The notes beneath the pieces were generated by a model that worked only from the letters and a program-made list of their open reading frames with translations, did not search any database and was not told where the DNA came from. Positions 1-13,052 of a DNA stretch of 64,000 nt are shown here, one piece after another. Origin of the DNA: Phallusia mammillata (lineage: Eukaryota > Chordata > Ascidiacea > Phlebobranchia > Ascidiidae); the NCBI GenBank assembly GCA_003260075.1, contig QLIY01000611.1:1-64000 (forward strand). Direction: 5' to 3'. Position numbers and translations under genes: made by a program. How positions within the stretch are numbered: position 1 is the stretch's first letter; each line of letters starts with the position of its first letter.

Positions 1-1602
1 CTACTGTTTAACCTGCTTCAACTATCATCCATCTGCGGTTTTAAAATTAAACATACTTTTGTAATAAGTATTCTTTCTAATGTCAAATAGTTGTCAAACA
101 AGTGGCCAATTGGCTCTTGAAATAAACGAAGTTGCATGCCAGTGCCACAAAATATGTGAACTCACCCATAACATTAAAATCTAGAAATCATGTGACGTAA
201 CAATGCGAATCGCTTCTATCATCATGTCAAACAGGAGTAACCTGTTGTCAAGTATGCGTTTGTTCTTCGCTAAAGAACTTTATGTACCGATAGATGCGTT
301 TGGAATGTGGACCAAGATTCTGGTTGCATACATTAGCTCAGATCAGCATGTAAGAAGGGCGACAGGGACTTACGTCGCTCGGAAAGTTTCAAGCATGCTT
401 GGAATCGCCTTGATCTTTGGATTCCTTGCGCAAGAAAAGAAACTACTACGAAACAAAACATAATCAGTACTTGACACATTTATCAAGGAGGCCGAGTTGA
501 AAGCACGGAGACTATTGTTTACGTTACACTTTTAAATAGGACACGATTGAAGATAGGAAACTCGCAATAAATGTACTAGTCTTTTGGGGGGCATGGAAAT
601 GTGTAATAGCCTTCTTGGGTACCATGCGAAAGGAAAATGGTATCATAGCTTTCTTACATTTAAAGGTTTCTTATGGAGATGGTGTACTAATAGTTGACTA
701 TTCCCTACACGTAAAACTTTTGCAACCGAAATCTGACGGGGGGGGGGCTTTAAATAGGACACGATTGAAGTTAGGAAACTCGCAATAAATGTACTAGTCT
801 TTTGGGGGGCATGAAAATGTGTAATAGCATAAAGAGCTGGGTCTCACGTGATAAAATCCACGTGCCTGCAGCAAACAGTAGGCGGCAAGTTGGGGGGGGG
901 GCTTCTTGAGTACCATGCGAAAGGAAAATGGTATCATCGCTTTCTTACATTTAAAGGTTTCTTATGGAGATGGTGTACTGATAGTTGACTATTCCCTACA
1001 CGTAAAACTTTTGCAACCGAAATCTGACCCACAAACAAAAGCAAATCTGGTATATTTGGGTTACATAAACGTTTACCGCTGGCGTGATAAACAACACATT
1101 TGCACCTACTAGTTCGTCAGATAAAGAAAGTTGCAAATGCCAAGACAGGAAGTAGCCGCGAACCAGCATTTGGCCTGTGAAGTTTCCCTTGTGAGTCACA
1201 AGTTGCGACGATCACATGCAAATAAAGTGCTGGGTGTCACGTGATAAAATCCACGTGCCTGCAGCAAACAGTAGGCGGCAAGTTTGGTGTCGAACAGCAT
1301 TGATTATACCCTAACTGAAGATTAGGATTAGTCGGTATGATGCACGCGTGGGCGTTCGTGGGACATTTTTAAAATGATTTATGTTCTCTACCAAGACTAG
1401 GGAATGTCGAATTTGTAGGCGCAAACGTTTTAAACTGGGGATGTTTCGGTATTGTATGATTTTGCAGACAAATATCTTCACCTATAGAAAAGCTGCAAGT
1501 ATAGCTAGTTTACAGAGTGTGCATGACTGCATGTTGTAAACATTGCAACAGAGAAACAAAAGTAAATGCATTGAAAGTTGGGAACAGTATGCCGGGTCTT
1601 CG
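1..1602. other. Upstream region without a recognisable gene
   Basis: No open frame here resembles a protein I know. The block from about 520 to 1290 is made of two partly duplicated stretches: the segment at 521-737 recurs at 748-830 and 906-1027, and the stretch with GTCACGTGATAAAATCCACG at 842-890 recurs at 1236-1281. The copies are separated by G runs at 738-747 and 892-901. This looks like overlapping contigs or alleles joined at gaps and not like a real tandem array. No promoter can be called with confidence. Confidence 0.5.
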
Positions 1603-1610
1603 CTCTATTG

Positions 1611-2297
1611 CAGGGGTGGCCAACCCGCGGCTCGCGAGCCACATGCGGCTCTTTGCCTGGTTTTATGCGGCTCTTACGTTGTTGTGGAAGTTTAGGGACA
1701 CTGTGGATATTTTGATTAGTTTGTGGCGATCTGGTACAAAAATCGTTAAATTTGAAGTAAAGCTATAACAATTTTGCTCTTGAACAAACTTACTATCGGT
1801 ATGGTCACAAACCTTACCTTGAAACTGCAACCTTATGTGGCAAATGGCTTGATTATGACGACAAATATTCAATTGTTAAACAATGAATAATTGCGGATTG
1901 TTTCGTATAATGCGAATGAGACACAAAGCAACAGCAATATTTACAACAACTTGTTCCAAAATGAATAACGTTTCAGTCCATTGTTTTTCGGGTTATGACG
2001 AACGTTATGGTTTATGGGCTCTGGGTCTTGAATTGAATTGAGCGATTGTTGGTGTTGAATGCACTAGTGACGTCGCAATAAATTTAGTTTCGCCGCTTTG
2101 CATTTTTGTAAAACTCGTCGCATAAGTTTGGGGCGCATTAGTTGAAAATACCACAAAGTCTGGCTAAGCACAAGTCTCTGAGTGTAAGGAATTAGGGACG
2201 AGGAAATGAAGATATGTGTCCATGTCTATGATGCGGCTCTTTGTGGTAACACAGTAAAAAAATTGGCTCTTAGGCCTTGACCGGTTGGCCACCCCTG
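1611..2297. mobile_element. hAT-type MITE, 687 bp, with 8-bp target duplication
   Basis: The element begins CAGGGGTGGCCAACC and ends GGTTGGCCACCCCTG, a perfect 15-bp terminal inverted repeat. It is flanked on both sides by the direct repeat CTCTATTG (1603-1610 and 2298-2305). An 8-bp target duplication with CA..TG ends is the signature of the hAT superfamily. No transposase frame is present, so it is non-autonomous. Internally each end carries a run of GCGGCTC-type sequence, as is common in this type of element. Confidence 0.92.
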
Positions 2298-2854
2298 CTC
2301 TATTGCCTATATTGTTTGACTATGTCTGTATAGCAGTATATTTTGTAGTTCAAACAAGTTACGTAAGTTTACCTCCAGCGTTCACAAAACTGAGACGGAT
2401 TTATTAGCTAGGTAAAGCAATTCGCACTCGGTTGTCAGTAAGTGGAACGTGCATTTTTTCCGACCAAGCACGTTAGGCTTACTAGGTTTAAATGCATTCG
2501 AAGTTTGCAACTAGTTCAATCACGGCAGGAGGTAGCTTCCGCCTTGAGCGTAGGCATGAATATAAGGGGATGTCGTGATCGACTGCAAGCAATGCAGCTG
2601 AGTTCATTTAGATACGAATAGTTGTTTTTGCGCAGCAGGTATTGAGCTAATTTTAACGACAACTTTAAGTAGATTTGCGCTGCACGAAGTAGGAAAGTTA
2701 AAAACAAAATATTAACTTTAGGAATTTGAGATCGGGATTAAATTGGCAGGGGGCGAGCCGCCCGTAGGGATCAGCTTTTGGCGGAGCATTTTACCTCGTG
2801 GTATATGTATGGTCTAATAAAACGATATTTTGTCTGTATCCGTACTAGGGAAGG

Positions 2855-2927
2855 ATGGGGTTAGACAACATGTTTATGTGTTGTTTGCTGGTTGTGTTGA
2901 TCTTCGTGAAACACGGAGAAAGCCAAG
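2855..2927 (+). CDS. Gene A exon 1: signal peptide
   Basis: The ATG at 2855 opens 24 codons with a hydrophobic core ([10 protein letters not shown]) followed by KHGESQ, a typical cleavable signal peptide, then a GTAAGT donor at 2928 in phase 1. The gene B first exon at 59049-59127 has the same length class, the same core-then-ESQ/EAQS arrangement and the same phase, which supports this start. The next exon at 6070 begins with a phase-1 acceptor and continues SFDID, matching the DSFDID of gene B. The intron between holds a 2.96 kb transposon. Confidence 0.85.
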
Positions 2928-5900
2928 GTAAGTCTTACTTCTAACTTACTACCTTCTTGATAATCAGTGGCGGCTCGTGCCTAAAATTTCTGGGGGTGCT
3001 GCTCCAAATTTTAGCCTTTATTGAACAAATATAAATTGGCAATATATAGAAAAGCTACATTTCTAGTTTTCTAATCATTGTTTTGTGCAGAAAAACACAA
3101 ATCTTAATTGGCAACTCCATTGTGACGTAATTTTTGTTACGCAATAATGTACACGAGTGTAAACAGCAGACGGTATCATTGGGGAATTTTGTTTACTTGC
3201 ACAGCGACGGACCAAACTCAATAACATGCAGTAATAATGTGGCACAAAAACACACGTGACACAGACTCGAAACGAAGCGGTTGTAAATACGGTAAAACAC
3301 AACAACAGTATGTAGACAAAAATTATTAATAAATGAGTCGAAAGAGGTCGAAGTGTTTCAGTTGGACAACATTAAAGTAAAACTGGTTATAACAATGACT
3401 ACTAACTAAGACACTTGTTATTCAGTCATTAATATGGTCATGTATCATTTAGGTAACTTATAGCCACAGTCAGCATTTTCAACATATTCTATGACACTTC
3501 ACAAATTATAATTGCCACAAAAACTAGCCATAAAGCTTTTTATTTGTATCATAACTGACAAATTTAACAACCACATTATATTTGTGTCCGAAATTGCTTA
3601 TTTTATTCAACATATTTTCTTAATTTTTGTGTACAACTAGTTTCCTAATTGTTTTTAAGTTTTTTAAATGCTGTACTTGCTGCTTTACTTGGTGGCAATA
3701 GCTTATAATTCCTTTTTTTGTAGTGCAAAACTCTCCAAGCTTTGAAAATTACAACACTCACATAAATTTAAAACATATTACTAAACCTTGTGCTTCTATT
3801 TTACAACCAAAATGAATCATAAAGTTATAGTTTGAGCAAAATAATCGATATCTTCTTCCTTGATTTCCAAATGACAACTAAGAAACTGTTTTTTTTCTAT
3901 TTAGTTCTATCACTGCAAGTGCAAGTCTTTTTGAAAATATAGGTGTTCCTTAGAAAAGTTTGCATCCTTTTCAGTGTTGACAAGAACCGTTTTGCCTCTG
4001 AGAGACTCATGGAAATTGCTGGCTAACTGGCCTTTCGTTTTAAAAGTTTCAGTAACTTTTCTAACAACAGGATATGCTTGGTGGTCACTACTATCTCCCC
4101 TGTACAATGTTCATTCTTAAGAAACATTTCCTGTGAAGCAATTTAGCAGCTACTGTTTAGAGAAACAGTACATGTCCATTATATCAACACAAGATTGCAC
4201 TTGGTTGCAAATACTGTCCACATGGTGTGTTAAAAAAACAAAACTTGAAATTGTCATCACAAAGGTATTTTAACTGTTGCGCCGCCTTTTAATTAGTAGA
4301 GGGCGTGACTCTATGCGCCCAGACAGCACAGCAGAGGTGATCGCTTAAATTCCTAGAACGGTTCTCAACGCGCCTTTCCTCGCGCTCAACAACTCCAAGG
4401 CACCAAGAGCCAAAATAACGAAATCTTTATTAAGGCAATTGAGGACAGAGACGAGAGATGGCGCTCGAGGGTTCAGCAGCAAGACGAGCACAAAGGCAAA
4501 TGCGGTTTCTGCAAATATGCACTAATTTAGTTAAGGAAACAGACGAGAAATTATCAGTACAGTTGACTCTTACCGAACTATTATAGGACCAGAGTCACAG
4601 TAACATTCAAAGCGATCAGGAGATTTTAGGTTCTGCAAACACAGCATCAAATTCAATAAACATTACCAAAACACATTAGTAACGAACTGCGAGACTTAAG
4701 GCAACAAAGCTTACCGGAATAATACAGTTATTTACAGCAACAGCAAGTTGGCTGACGACGGTGTGGGATCCGTGGGCCAGAAATGCACAATTACACGTTG
4801 GACGACCGGCAACAGTTCAGTTAGCACAAATTTCCTATTCGTTACCAAAGAAACAGACATAACCAGTCAGTTAAATAAAGCATGCTGCCTCTATAACATC
4901 CAGTCGCTAATAAACACGAGGCAGTCACACTTACAACTCGTGACTTCAGTAAAACAATGCCAAGGTTGTGACATCATAAGCACCGATTGTGTGATAGATA
5001 ATGTCACCAGGTTGCACAACATTGCGCCATACAAGAGAGTTAAGGTTACTGGCGGGAAACATAGAAAACGTAATAATATGTTCGATGGCGATGTAACATT
5101 AACATTCCTGTTGCTTGTGCAATTGTTTGTTCTGCATTTAATATTGCCTGAACTTCAGTAAGGCATTTAACTTCACAGTCACAAAGCTATTTTTTCTTTG
5201 TTAGCATTCAAACCTAAAACTTCTTGTGGTTGCTTATTCCTGCATGACATATTTGGAATAGCAGATGTTTTATCCCAATTTTCTTAACTTTTTATTCAGG
5301 TTTTTATTATAAAGGTTAATCGTGACTTTTCAAACGGTAGATGACTTTTTTTCTTTTTCAAGGCGGTATAGTTACACTTTTTAATTCAATGATCACTACA
5401 AAAACTGAAGCCCACTTACAGTCATCTTAAAAAAACACGATTAACCTTCAAACAAATAAATTAAAAGATGGCAAAATAATTATTTAACTGTACTCACTGT
5501 CTAACTTAAGAAGATAGCAAACGGGTTTGGTTTTGCAGCACAGTAAACCCGGAACAGACAACACTGAACTACAGGCCGGTTCACACGCTGCGTGATTGGT
5601 GGAGCTGCGCGAGCCGCAGCACCCTGTCGCCTATTTCGCCCGGCATGTAGCTCTTCCAAGTGCGCATGCGCACAAATGCAAAACGTCACGATTCGTCATG
5701 AAACTGGAGCTGCAGTTCCACCATAGATAACATATTAATGCCATTATTTTTTTTTTAAATGAAAAAAATGCCGATCAGGGCGGAAATTATACTTATAAAA
5801 AATATACTTAAGAATAAAAAAATAAGTATCATGAAAGTTATCTGTAATGTTGTGGTAGGAATATTAAGTAAAAATATCTAGGGGGTGCTGCAGCTCCGCA

Positions 5901-8900
5901 GCACCCTAGCACGAGCCGCCCCTGTTGATAATTATCCGTCAGACGCAAGTGGCACCGAAAATTTATGTCTCGTAACCCTTAATAGATTTGTTATACAAAC
6001 TAAATCGGTTTGTTTACGGCAGACACCAACTTTTTAAGTTGTGTTAACACATACGATTTTGATTTATAGGATCGTTCGACATTGACAACGCTGTTGCTGC
6101 AGTTGCCAGTAGCGCGAGTCTGATGCGTCCATCTTATTTTCACAATTATTCATACGATGACCCTAATCAAATGAGTATAGTCGACGGCGGGTTGAACATG
6201 TACAATACCGGAAACAAGGTATAATGTTGACAGATTGGCAACATTTTCTTTCAAAACATTTGTGGACAACGCGAATGTTTTTTTTTTCAGATACGAATTG
6301 TTGTGAATGCTTCAGCAACCAAGATTCAGTATGGGCAGACTTACAGGTATGCTGTAACCATTAAAGCCCTGTTTAATACTAAGGTGTTTTTTTTAATTTC
6401 ATTTATTTTTTGTCAGGGACAAAACTTCAGTTTTCTCTTCTGTCGCAACACACCCCTTTGTCGCCCTATGGTGGATAGAAAAAAGTCATAGCACGAAATA
6501 CGTTATGGAAGTGAGTTAAAAAAAATAAAATAAACCTCAAATACTTGTGTTGTATTTGATTAGGTTTAAAACTCCTACGTAATATAGTTTTTTCCCTTCG
6601 ATATTATCTGCTCTCTGTATAGGCGTCTGTTAATGCAACTTGTTTTTTCAAATTGGGTGTTTTTGTGACAAGCACACCTTTTCAAATTCCTTATTTAGGT
6701 TACTTCTAACTTCGGTTCTGACAGTGCTGGATCAAGTGACACGTTTCAAGACAGTTTCGTAAGCGGTCACACAATGGTGGATGTTGTTGGGTTTCAACTT
6801 TACAAAGCGGGAAGCAACTTATCTATTTGCGAAGTTTTCTTCGTTGTCAAAAATTTCAATTCACAGGTCTGAGTAAAAACTTTTGCGAGGCAAGAAAAAT
6901 ATGTTACCAAACAAGTGTTTGTTTTGATAGATGAACAACTCGTCCGCTCGCCTTGTTTTCCACAATTCTCCACCCAATCAAGGTGGCGATTCAGTACATA
7001 TGGGCATTCTTACCGGGGATATGTTTAACCAAGTGTTGTTCGGCTACACTCTCTTGTCAAAGTAAGTAAAATCAAAATGCAACTCCAAACCCGCATCTAA
7101 CCAATACTACATTAACAGGAATGGAGNTAAAATCAAAATGCAACTGCAAACCCGCATTTAACCAATACTACATTAACAGGAACGGAGGGGGAGTCGTTAC
7201 CAAACTGGAAATCAGAACAACTGTTAAAGCGATTATCGAAAGCATTCTCTCACAAGTTGGACCAACCACAAAAGGTATAAATAGATTATTATTTCCTATT
7301 TTCGGCCAAATTTTGATGTTATATTATAACACCATTGAAACTTATTTTACCACTAGCTCCACAAAACACAACCGTGCTCCCTGGAGCCGGGATTACTAAA
7401 CAATCGCAGGGGGGGGGGTTCACAAGTTGCACCAACCACAAAAGGTATAAATAGATTCTTATTTCCCATTTTCGGTCAAATTTTCGTGTTATTATAACAC
7501 CATTGAAACTTATTTTACCACTAGCTCTACAAAACACAACCGTGGTCCCTGGAGCCGGGATTACTAAAAAATCGCACAAACAACTAAGTAAGTTATCATG
7601 ATCATCTTATATATTTGCCAACTTATAGTGATTACAAATGTTTCCAACATGTTTTTTTGGTGATTAACAGTTGCTGATGTAACCTACGTATTGCTGACAC
7701 GGTTACGGTATGCCAACGTAACGCAAAATATCCCCGATTTCCATACATATGTTTATGACGACATCTCCCCTCCGATTAATAAAATGTCTGATGGCGGAAA
7801 TGATATGTTTGATACTGGCAACAAGGTAGACCCAAAAAGCTGTTATAGATGATGCGATTAGTTTCATTTCTTCAATTTGTTGCTGTTTACCACCAACATG
7901 TTTCATTTCTTTAATTTGTTGCTGTTTACCACTAACATGTTTCATTTCTTTAATTTGTTGCTGTTTACCACCAACATGTAATTACTAGGTATATTTTACT
8001 GTGGATGGAAATGAGACGCTTGCCACATACAATGAGACATACACGTGAGTGCTTTCAATTGACATTTTTGGTCCCTTTAGCAAAGGGGTGGGAAACGAGT
8101 CATATTTGTCAAATCCCAAGTCAAATCTAGTCAAAAGGGGTTCGAGTCTCTAGTCAAGTCACATGAGGTTTGAGTGTCAAGTCAAGTCAGATCATTGGCA
8201 GTTCGAGTCAAGGCAAGTCCCAAAACGTTTCTGGAAGGAAAGGTTACATGTTTAAATAGCTGTTAACTGTTAATCCATCAACGGCGCCTCTTCTTTGAGT
8301 ATACCCTATAGGGTTAACTTCAATGAAAAACGTTAATTGGCACTCTTTAAACAACGTGGTACGGGGGGGGGGGCCAAAAAATGGTACGCGAGTAGATAAA
8401 GTTTGGGAACCACTGCCCTATAGGGTCAACTTCAATGAAAAACGTTAATTGGCACTCTTTAAACAACGTGGTACGTACGCCAAACCTTTTAGTTTTTCGA
8501 AACGAAGTTTTTGAAACCCCGAAATTCTTCTTTTCCTGCCTGCGCTTGACTAGAGTATTTGTACAGTAATATAAGCGCTTAAAAGCCAATACTTGGTTTT
8601 GACATGTGCTGCATTCGCTTACCTGCTTAAACCAAGCAACAAGTATAACACTTAATGCCAGCGAAAAGAAAGTTGTGGTTGTAGCAGCGACTTCGCTATT
8701 TTTTCCAATGTTTTTCAAACATTGTTTTGGTTTGTGCGTTGTAAAGTAAGTTATTATGAAGCATTTTGTAACTTAAGTAAGATTTACCCATTTTCACCCT
8801 TTAACCTTCAATTGTCCTTGCTTAGACTTATCAGTCCTTTGGTCTGAAATACAACACACCTAGGTCGTGCCTTGTTGTTTACAATTCTTGCCTGGTCGAC

Positions 8901-10387
8901 CCAGTATCCATACAGTCCTAAATATGTATCAAAGCGTCATTGTGCCATTACTGGACACTCGATTTAGACAGAAGCGATGAGAATATACACAAGAAAGTTA
9001 TCTTTCAAGTTTTAAATAACTTCTGCTATAGCATCCATAGATTTTCTCATTTGTTTTAGCGGACCTGACTACACATTTTCCACCATTGCAAATCATCCTT
9101 TTATCGCCATGTTCTACATCAATCTCACTGAACCGTCAAACAAGACATTTTCAATACGGGTACAAACGTTTTTTTCTTAAATAAAAGCATACAACTATTG
9201 TTGCAATAATTTGTGCTAATGCCGATATAAATCAACAAAGTATACTGATGTGCGTTTCTATTTAGTTAAGTTCAAATCTCGGAGCAGATGGATCCGGAAC
9301 TTTTCACAACTTTTCTGGTTCTGTGTCGCTCGGTGGCTACCAATTAGTTTTTAGTGGAGTTCAGGTTTATGGTGCTGGAGATGCAAGCGTTTGTGAAGTT
9401 TTTTTCTACGTCTTAAAGGTGAACTTTTCAAGAAAAACGTTGAAGTAACTTTTGTTCCAATAGAGTTGAGCCATTAAAACGACGCTGAGTAGAATCCTAA
9501 TAGTAATCAATATTACAAATGTGTCATGATTTTAATTTTTGTAGACCCAAAGCGGGGGAAAATTTTTGTTTTCTTCACCATCGCAAACACGCACCTATTT
9601 TAGAAGTACAGCTCAACTAACAAGCATCACTGACGAGGCTTTACTCGGTTACATGTTGTTGTCCACGTAAGTGCATTGGCTTGATAAAATGTTCCTCTGT
9701 TCTATTTTTTTCGTAAGTCTCTATTTTATTTAAGTTGGATCTTTTTACACGTTCGTTGGAAATATTGTTCGGAACTAATTTGTCCAGTTTCTAATCACCT
9801 ATTTTGTTGCAGCAAAAGTCCAGGACTAAAAATCACGCAAGATCAGCTGGAAACAACAATGCATATGACGCTGGGTGTTATGCTAGGGCAGTTTGTAGCT
9901 CCAACAGAACCGCCTGCTGAAAGTCCTCAACGTCAAGCAAGTAAGCAAACGATTTCCATTCTGATATAGTTCGATCTTTTTGGTAACTTATATGTTTCTG
10001 TGATAGTGTTTCCAACAATATTCTATGGACGAAAATAGAATTTCATAATATATTATGTACTATAACTAAACGGTAACAATCGTTTATTACATTATAACTT
10101 GTGGTTTGCAGTTACTGAAGCGACCAATTCGTTGCTGCACCGATTGCAATCAGCAAACTTGACAAAATTTATTCCCGACTTTCATCGCTATACTTATAGT
10201 GGCATGAATTCGATTCCTGATGGTGGAAATGACATGTTTGATGGGGGGGGGGATTTCCGTGATAGTATTTCCAACAATATTCTATAGACGAAAATAGAAC
10301 TTCATAATATATTACTATAACTAAACGGTAACAATCGTGTATTACATTATAACTTGTGGTTTGCAGTTACTGAAGCGACCAATTCGT

Positions 10388-10434
<47 letters not shown>

Positions 10435-12970
10435 ATTTTTTTCATGAAAACCTTTTTTAGGTATATCTCTCCGTCAACGGAAATGAGAAATTGGTCAACT
10501 ACAACAAAACTTACTAGTACGTTGTTGTGATACAGCCAAAGTTCACAACTTTACCTGATCTTTAACTGTTATTTTAAATTTTTTTAGCGGACCAGGTTAT
10601 TCGTTCTCGACTCTTGCCATTCACCCCTTTGTTGCATTTTTCTAGGGGGGGGGGCTGTGATGCAACCAATGTTCACAACTTTAGGTGATCGTTAACTGTT
10701 ATTTTAAATTTTTTTAGCGGACCAGATTATTCGTTCTCAACTCTTGCCATTCACCCCTTTGTTGCATTTTTCTACATCAATCGTACCGAACCAAAAGTGG
10801 GAAACTTCTCAATTCGGGTAGGCGTACAAAAATATACTTACTAAACTGATGATAAAGTATAGATCGAATGTACTCGAGCCAAATTATTTTGCCAACAGCT
10901 TGTTTCTAATCTCGGGGCTGACGGAAGTGGCCAACTAAGAACCATCCGTGGTGCTGTGAGAGTGGGTGACTACAACTTGGTTTATCGCGGCGCCCAGGTT
11001 TATGGGGCCGGATCTGACGCAAGCGTTTGCAAAGTGTTTTTCTATGTTGAAAACCTAGTACGTATTTTGTTGGTATTAACAGATTAGACACTGTCGAAAA
11101 AGATTAAGTTTGTTTTACTGAATCACCATGTTATCGCAATGAATTGTTTTCAAAACTTGTTTTCTTTGATTTAAAATTGTCGTCAACATCCTCTTTGTTT
11201 ATTCAGCATATGTTGGGAGAGACGTTTCACTACACAAACCCTGTTCGCGACACAAACAACTTAAACTATGAAGCAACTTTAAGTGGACGTTTCGACAAGG
11301 CCTTGCTGGGTTACATCCTACTTTCAACGTAAGCCTTAAAAAATCACTATGTGCTTAAACTGCGTTTATGCGTGTTGGTAATGCTTATCCATATTTTAAA
11401 GGAACTTAGGTAGTGTTTTTTGTGTCATGATTTGCTTGGTTTTTGCGAAGACACAGTACCAAGACCAGATTTGTTTTTGCCAATTTGCAGACAAAGTCCA
11501 GGACGAAAAATTACAGATGCTGAAATCGATGCAACAATGCTTAATATGCTTTATGTTATTCTTGACCAAGGGGGGGGGGCTTAGGGATGCTGAGATCGAT
11601 GCTACATTGCTTAACACGCTTTATGTTATTCTTGACCAAGGTGGATAATGTTTTCTTTTTTATTTACTTGGATTGTTAGTTTGACTTGCATTTAATTTTA
11701 CCAGGGGGGGGGGGTTTTACCAGAACCACCACAAAACATCACGACCACTGATGCCACTACATCAACTGTTCTGACTGATGAGATTAGGAGACAGCGTAAG
11801 TGGGCGATGGTAATTTCCGTTTGATCAATGTATTTTTCTAATCTAGTTTGCGGATTTTAGGATCAAAGTGTATTTGTATTATTTGTCATAAAAGTAAATC
11901 TTTAACGTAAGAGTTCTTCTTTTTCATTGACACCCAGATTTAGATCTTTTGTTACTGTCAGACATTCATTTTACAATACTGCCGAATTGTTACCAATAAA
12001 ACAACTTGCATCATCGTGACAACTTCTATTGAAGTTTGATGAGTAACCATGTTTTTTCAGTTTCCTTCATTACTGGAATGTTCCAGAGCCGTTTTCGTTC
12101 AGCAAACCTTGTTCGGCATATACAGAACTTTCATTCATACCGATATGACGATACAAGTTCACCAAGCACTTTGATTTCTGATGGTGGAGATGATATGTAT
12201 GATGGTGGAAACCAGGTAATACATAATAATATACAGGATTATGTATCGTTTAACACTTTATACTGTTTTAATAATCTGTGCATTTAAGGTGTATTTTGCG
12301 GTGGACGATGACGAAACTTCAGCCAATTACAACCAAAATTACACGTAATTACTCACTGTGTTTTGTCTTTTTTTCGTTTCGTCTAATTCCATATTAGTAT
12401 TTCGATGTGGTTGCACGCTTGTTGAGGATCAACAAAGGCCTAAACTTTCCGAAAAAAAAAACATTTTAAAGTTTACGATTTTAAAAATACTGCAATAGAA
12501 TTGCAAACAATCATTTTTATCCGACACTGATATTATGTTGAATTTTGATATATTTATTCTTGTTGAATGTTGTACACATATTATAAAACATATTACAACA
12601 TACATCATTTTAAATGCAAAATTGTATGGCTGTTTTCCTAAAAGAGGTAAATTAAACATTTAACTTCTTTTTGCAGGGGACCGGGTTATACTTTTTCAAC
12701 GCTTCGTATTCATCCCTTCATTGCATTCTTTACCTTCTCCACAAGCATCGAAAAAACATTTGGTATCCAGGTACATTTTCCAAATGCACATTCGTCCCGT
12801 CCTTTCATTGTTACGATGTACCCCTCGTATTTTGTGGGATTTTACTTTCCATAAAGAACATACGAGGGCTCCGCATCTACACATCCCTCGCTGGGGTTTC
12901 ATATGCCTTAGGGCAGGGGTTATTAACCAGGGGTGCGAGAACTGTTCCTAGGGGGTGCGGGGATGCTGAA

Positions 12971-13052
<82 letters not shown>

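Noticed and set aside
4748..5161. 137-codon frame inside the 2.96 kb element as a transposase
   Set aside because: No hAT dimerisation or catalytic motifs seen, and the composition looks random.
7862..7978. Three 39-bp repeats as a CRISPR-like array
   Set aside because: Units are contiguous with no spacers and lie in a eukaryotic intron.
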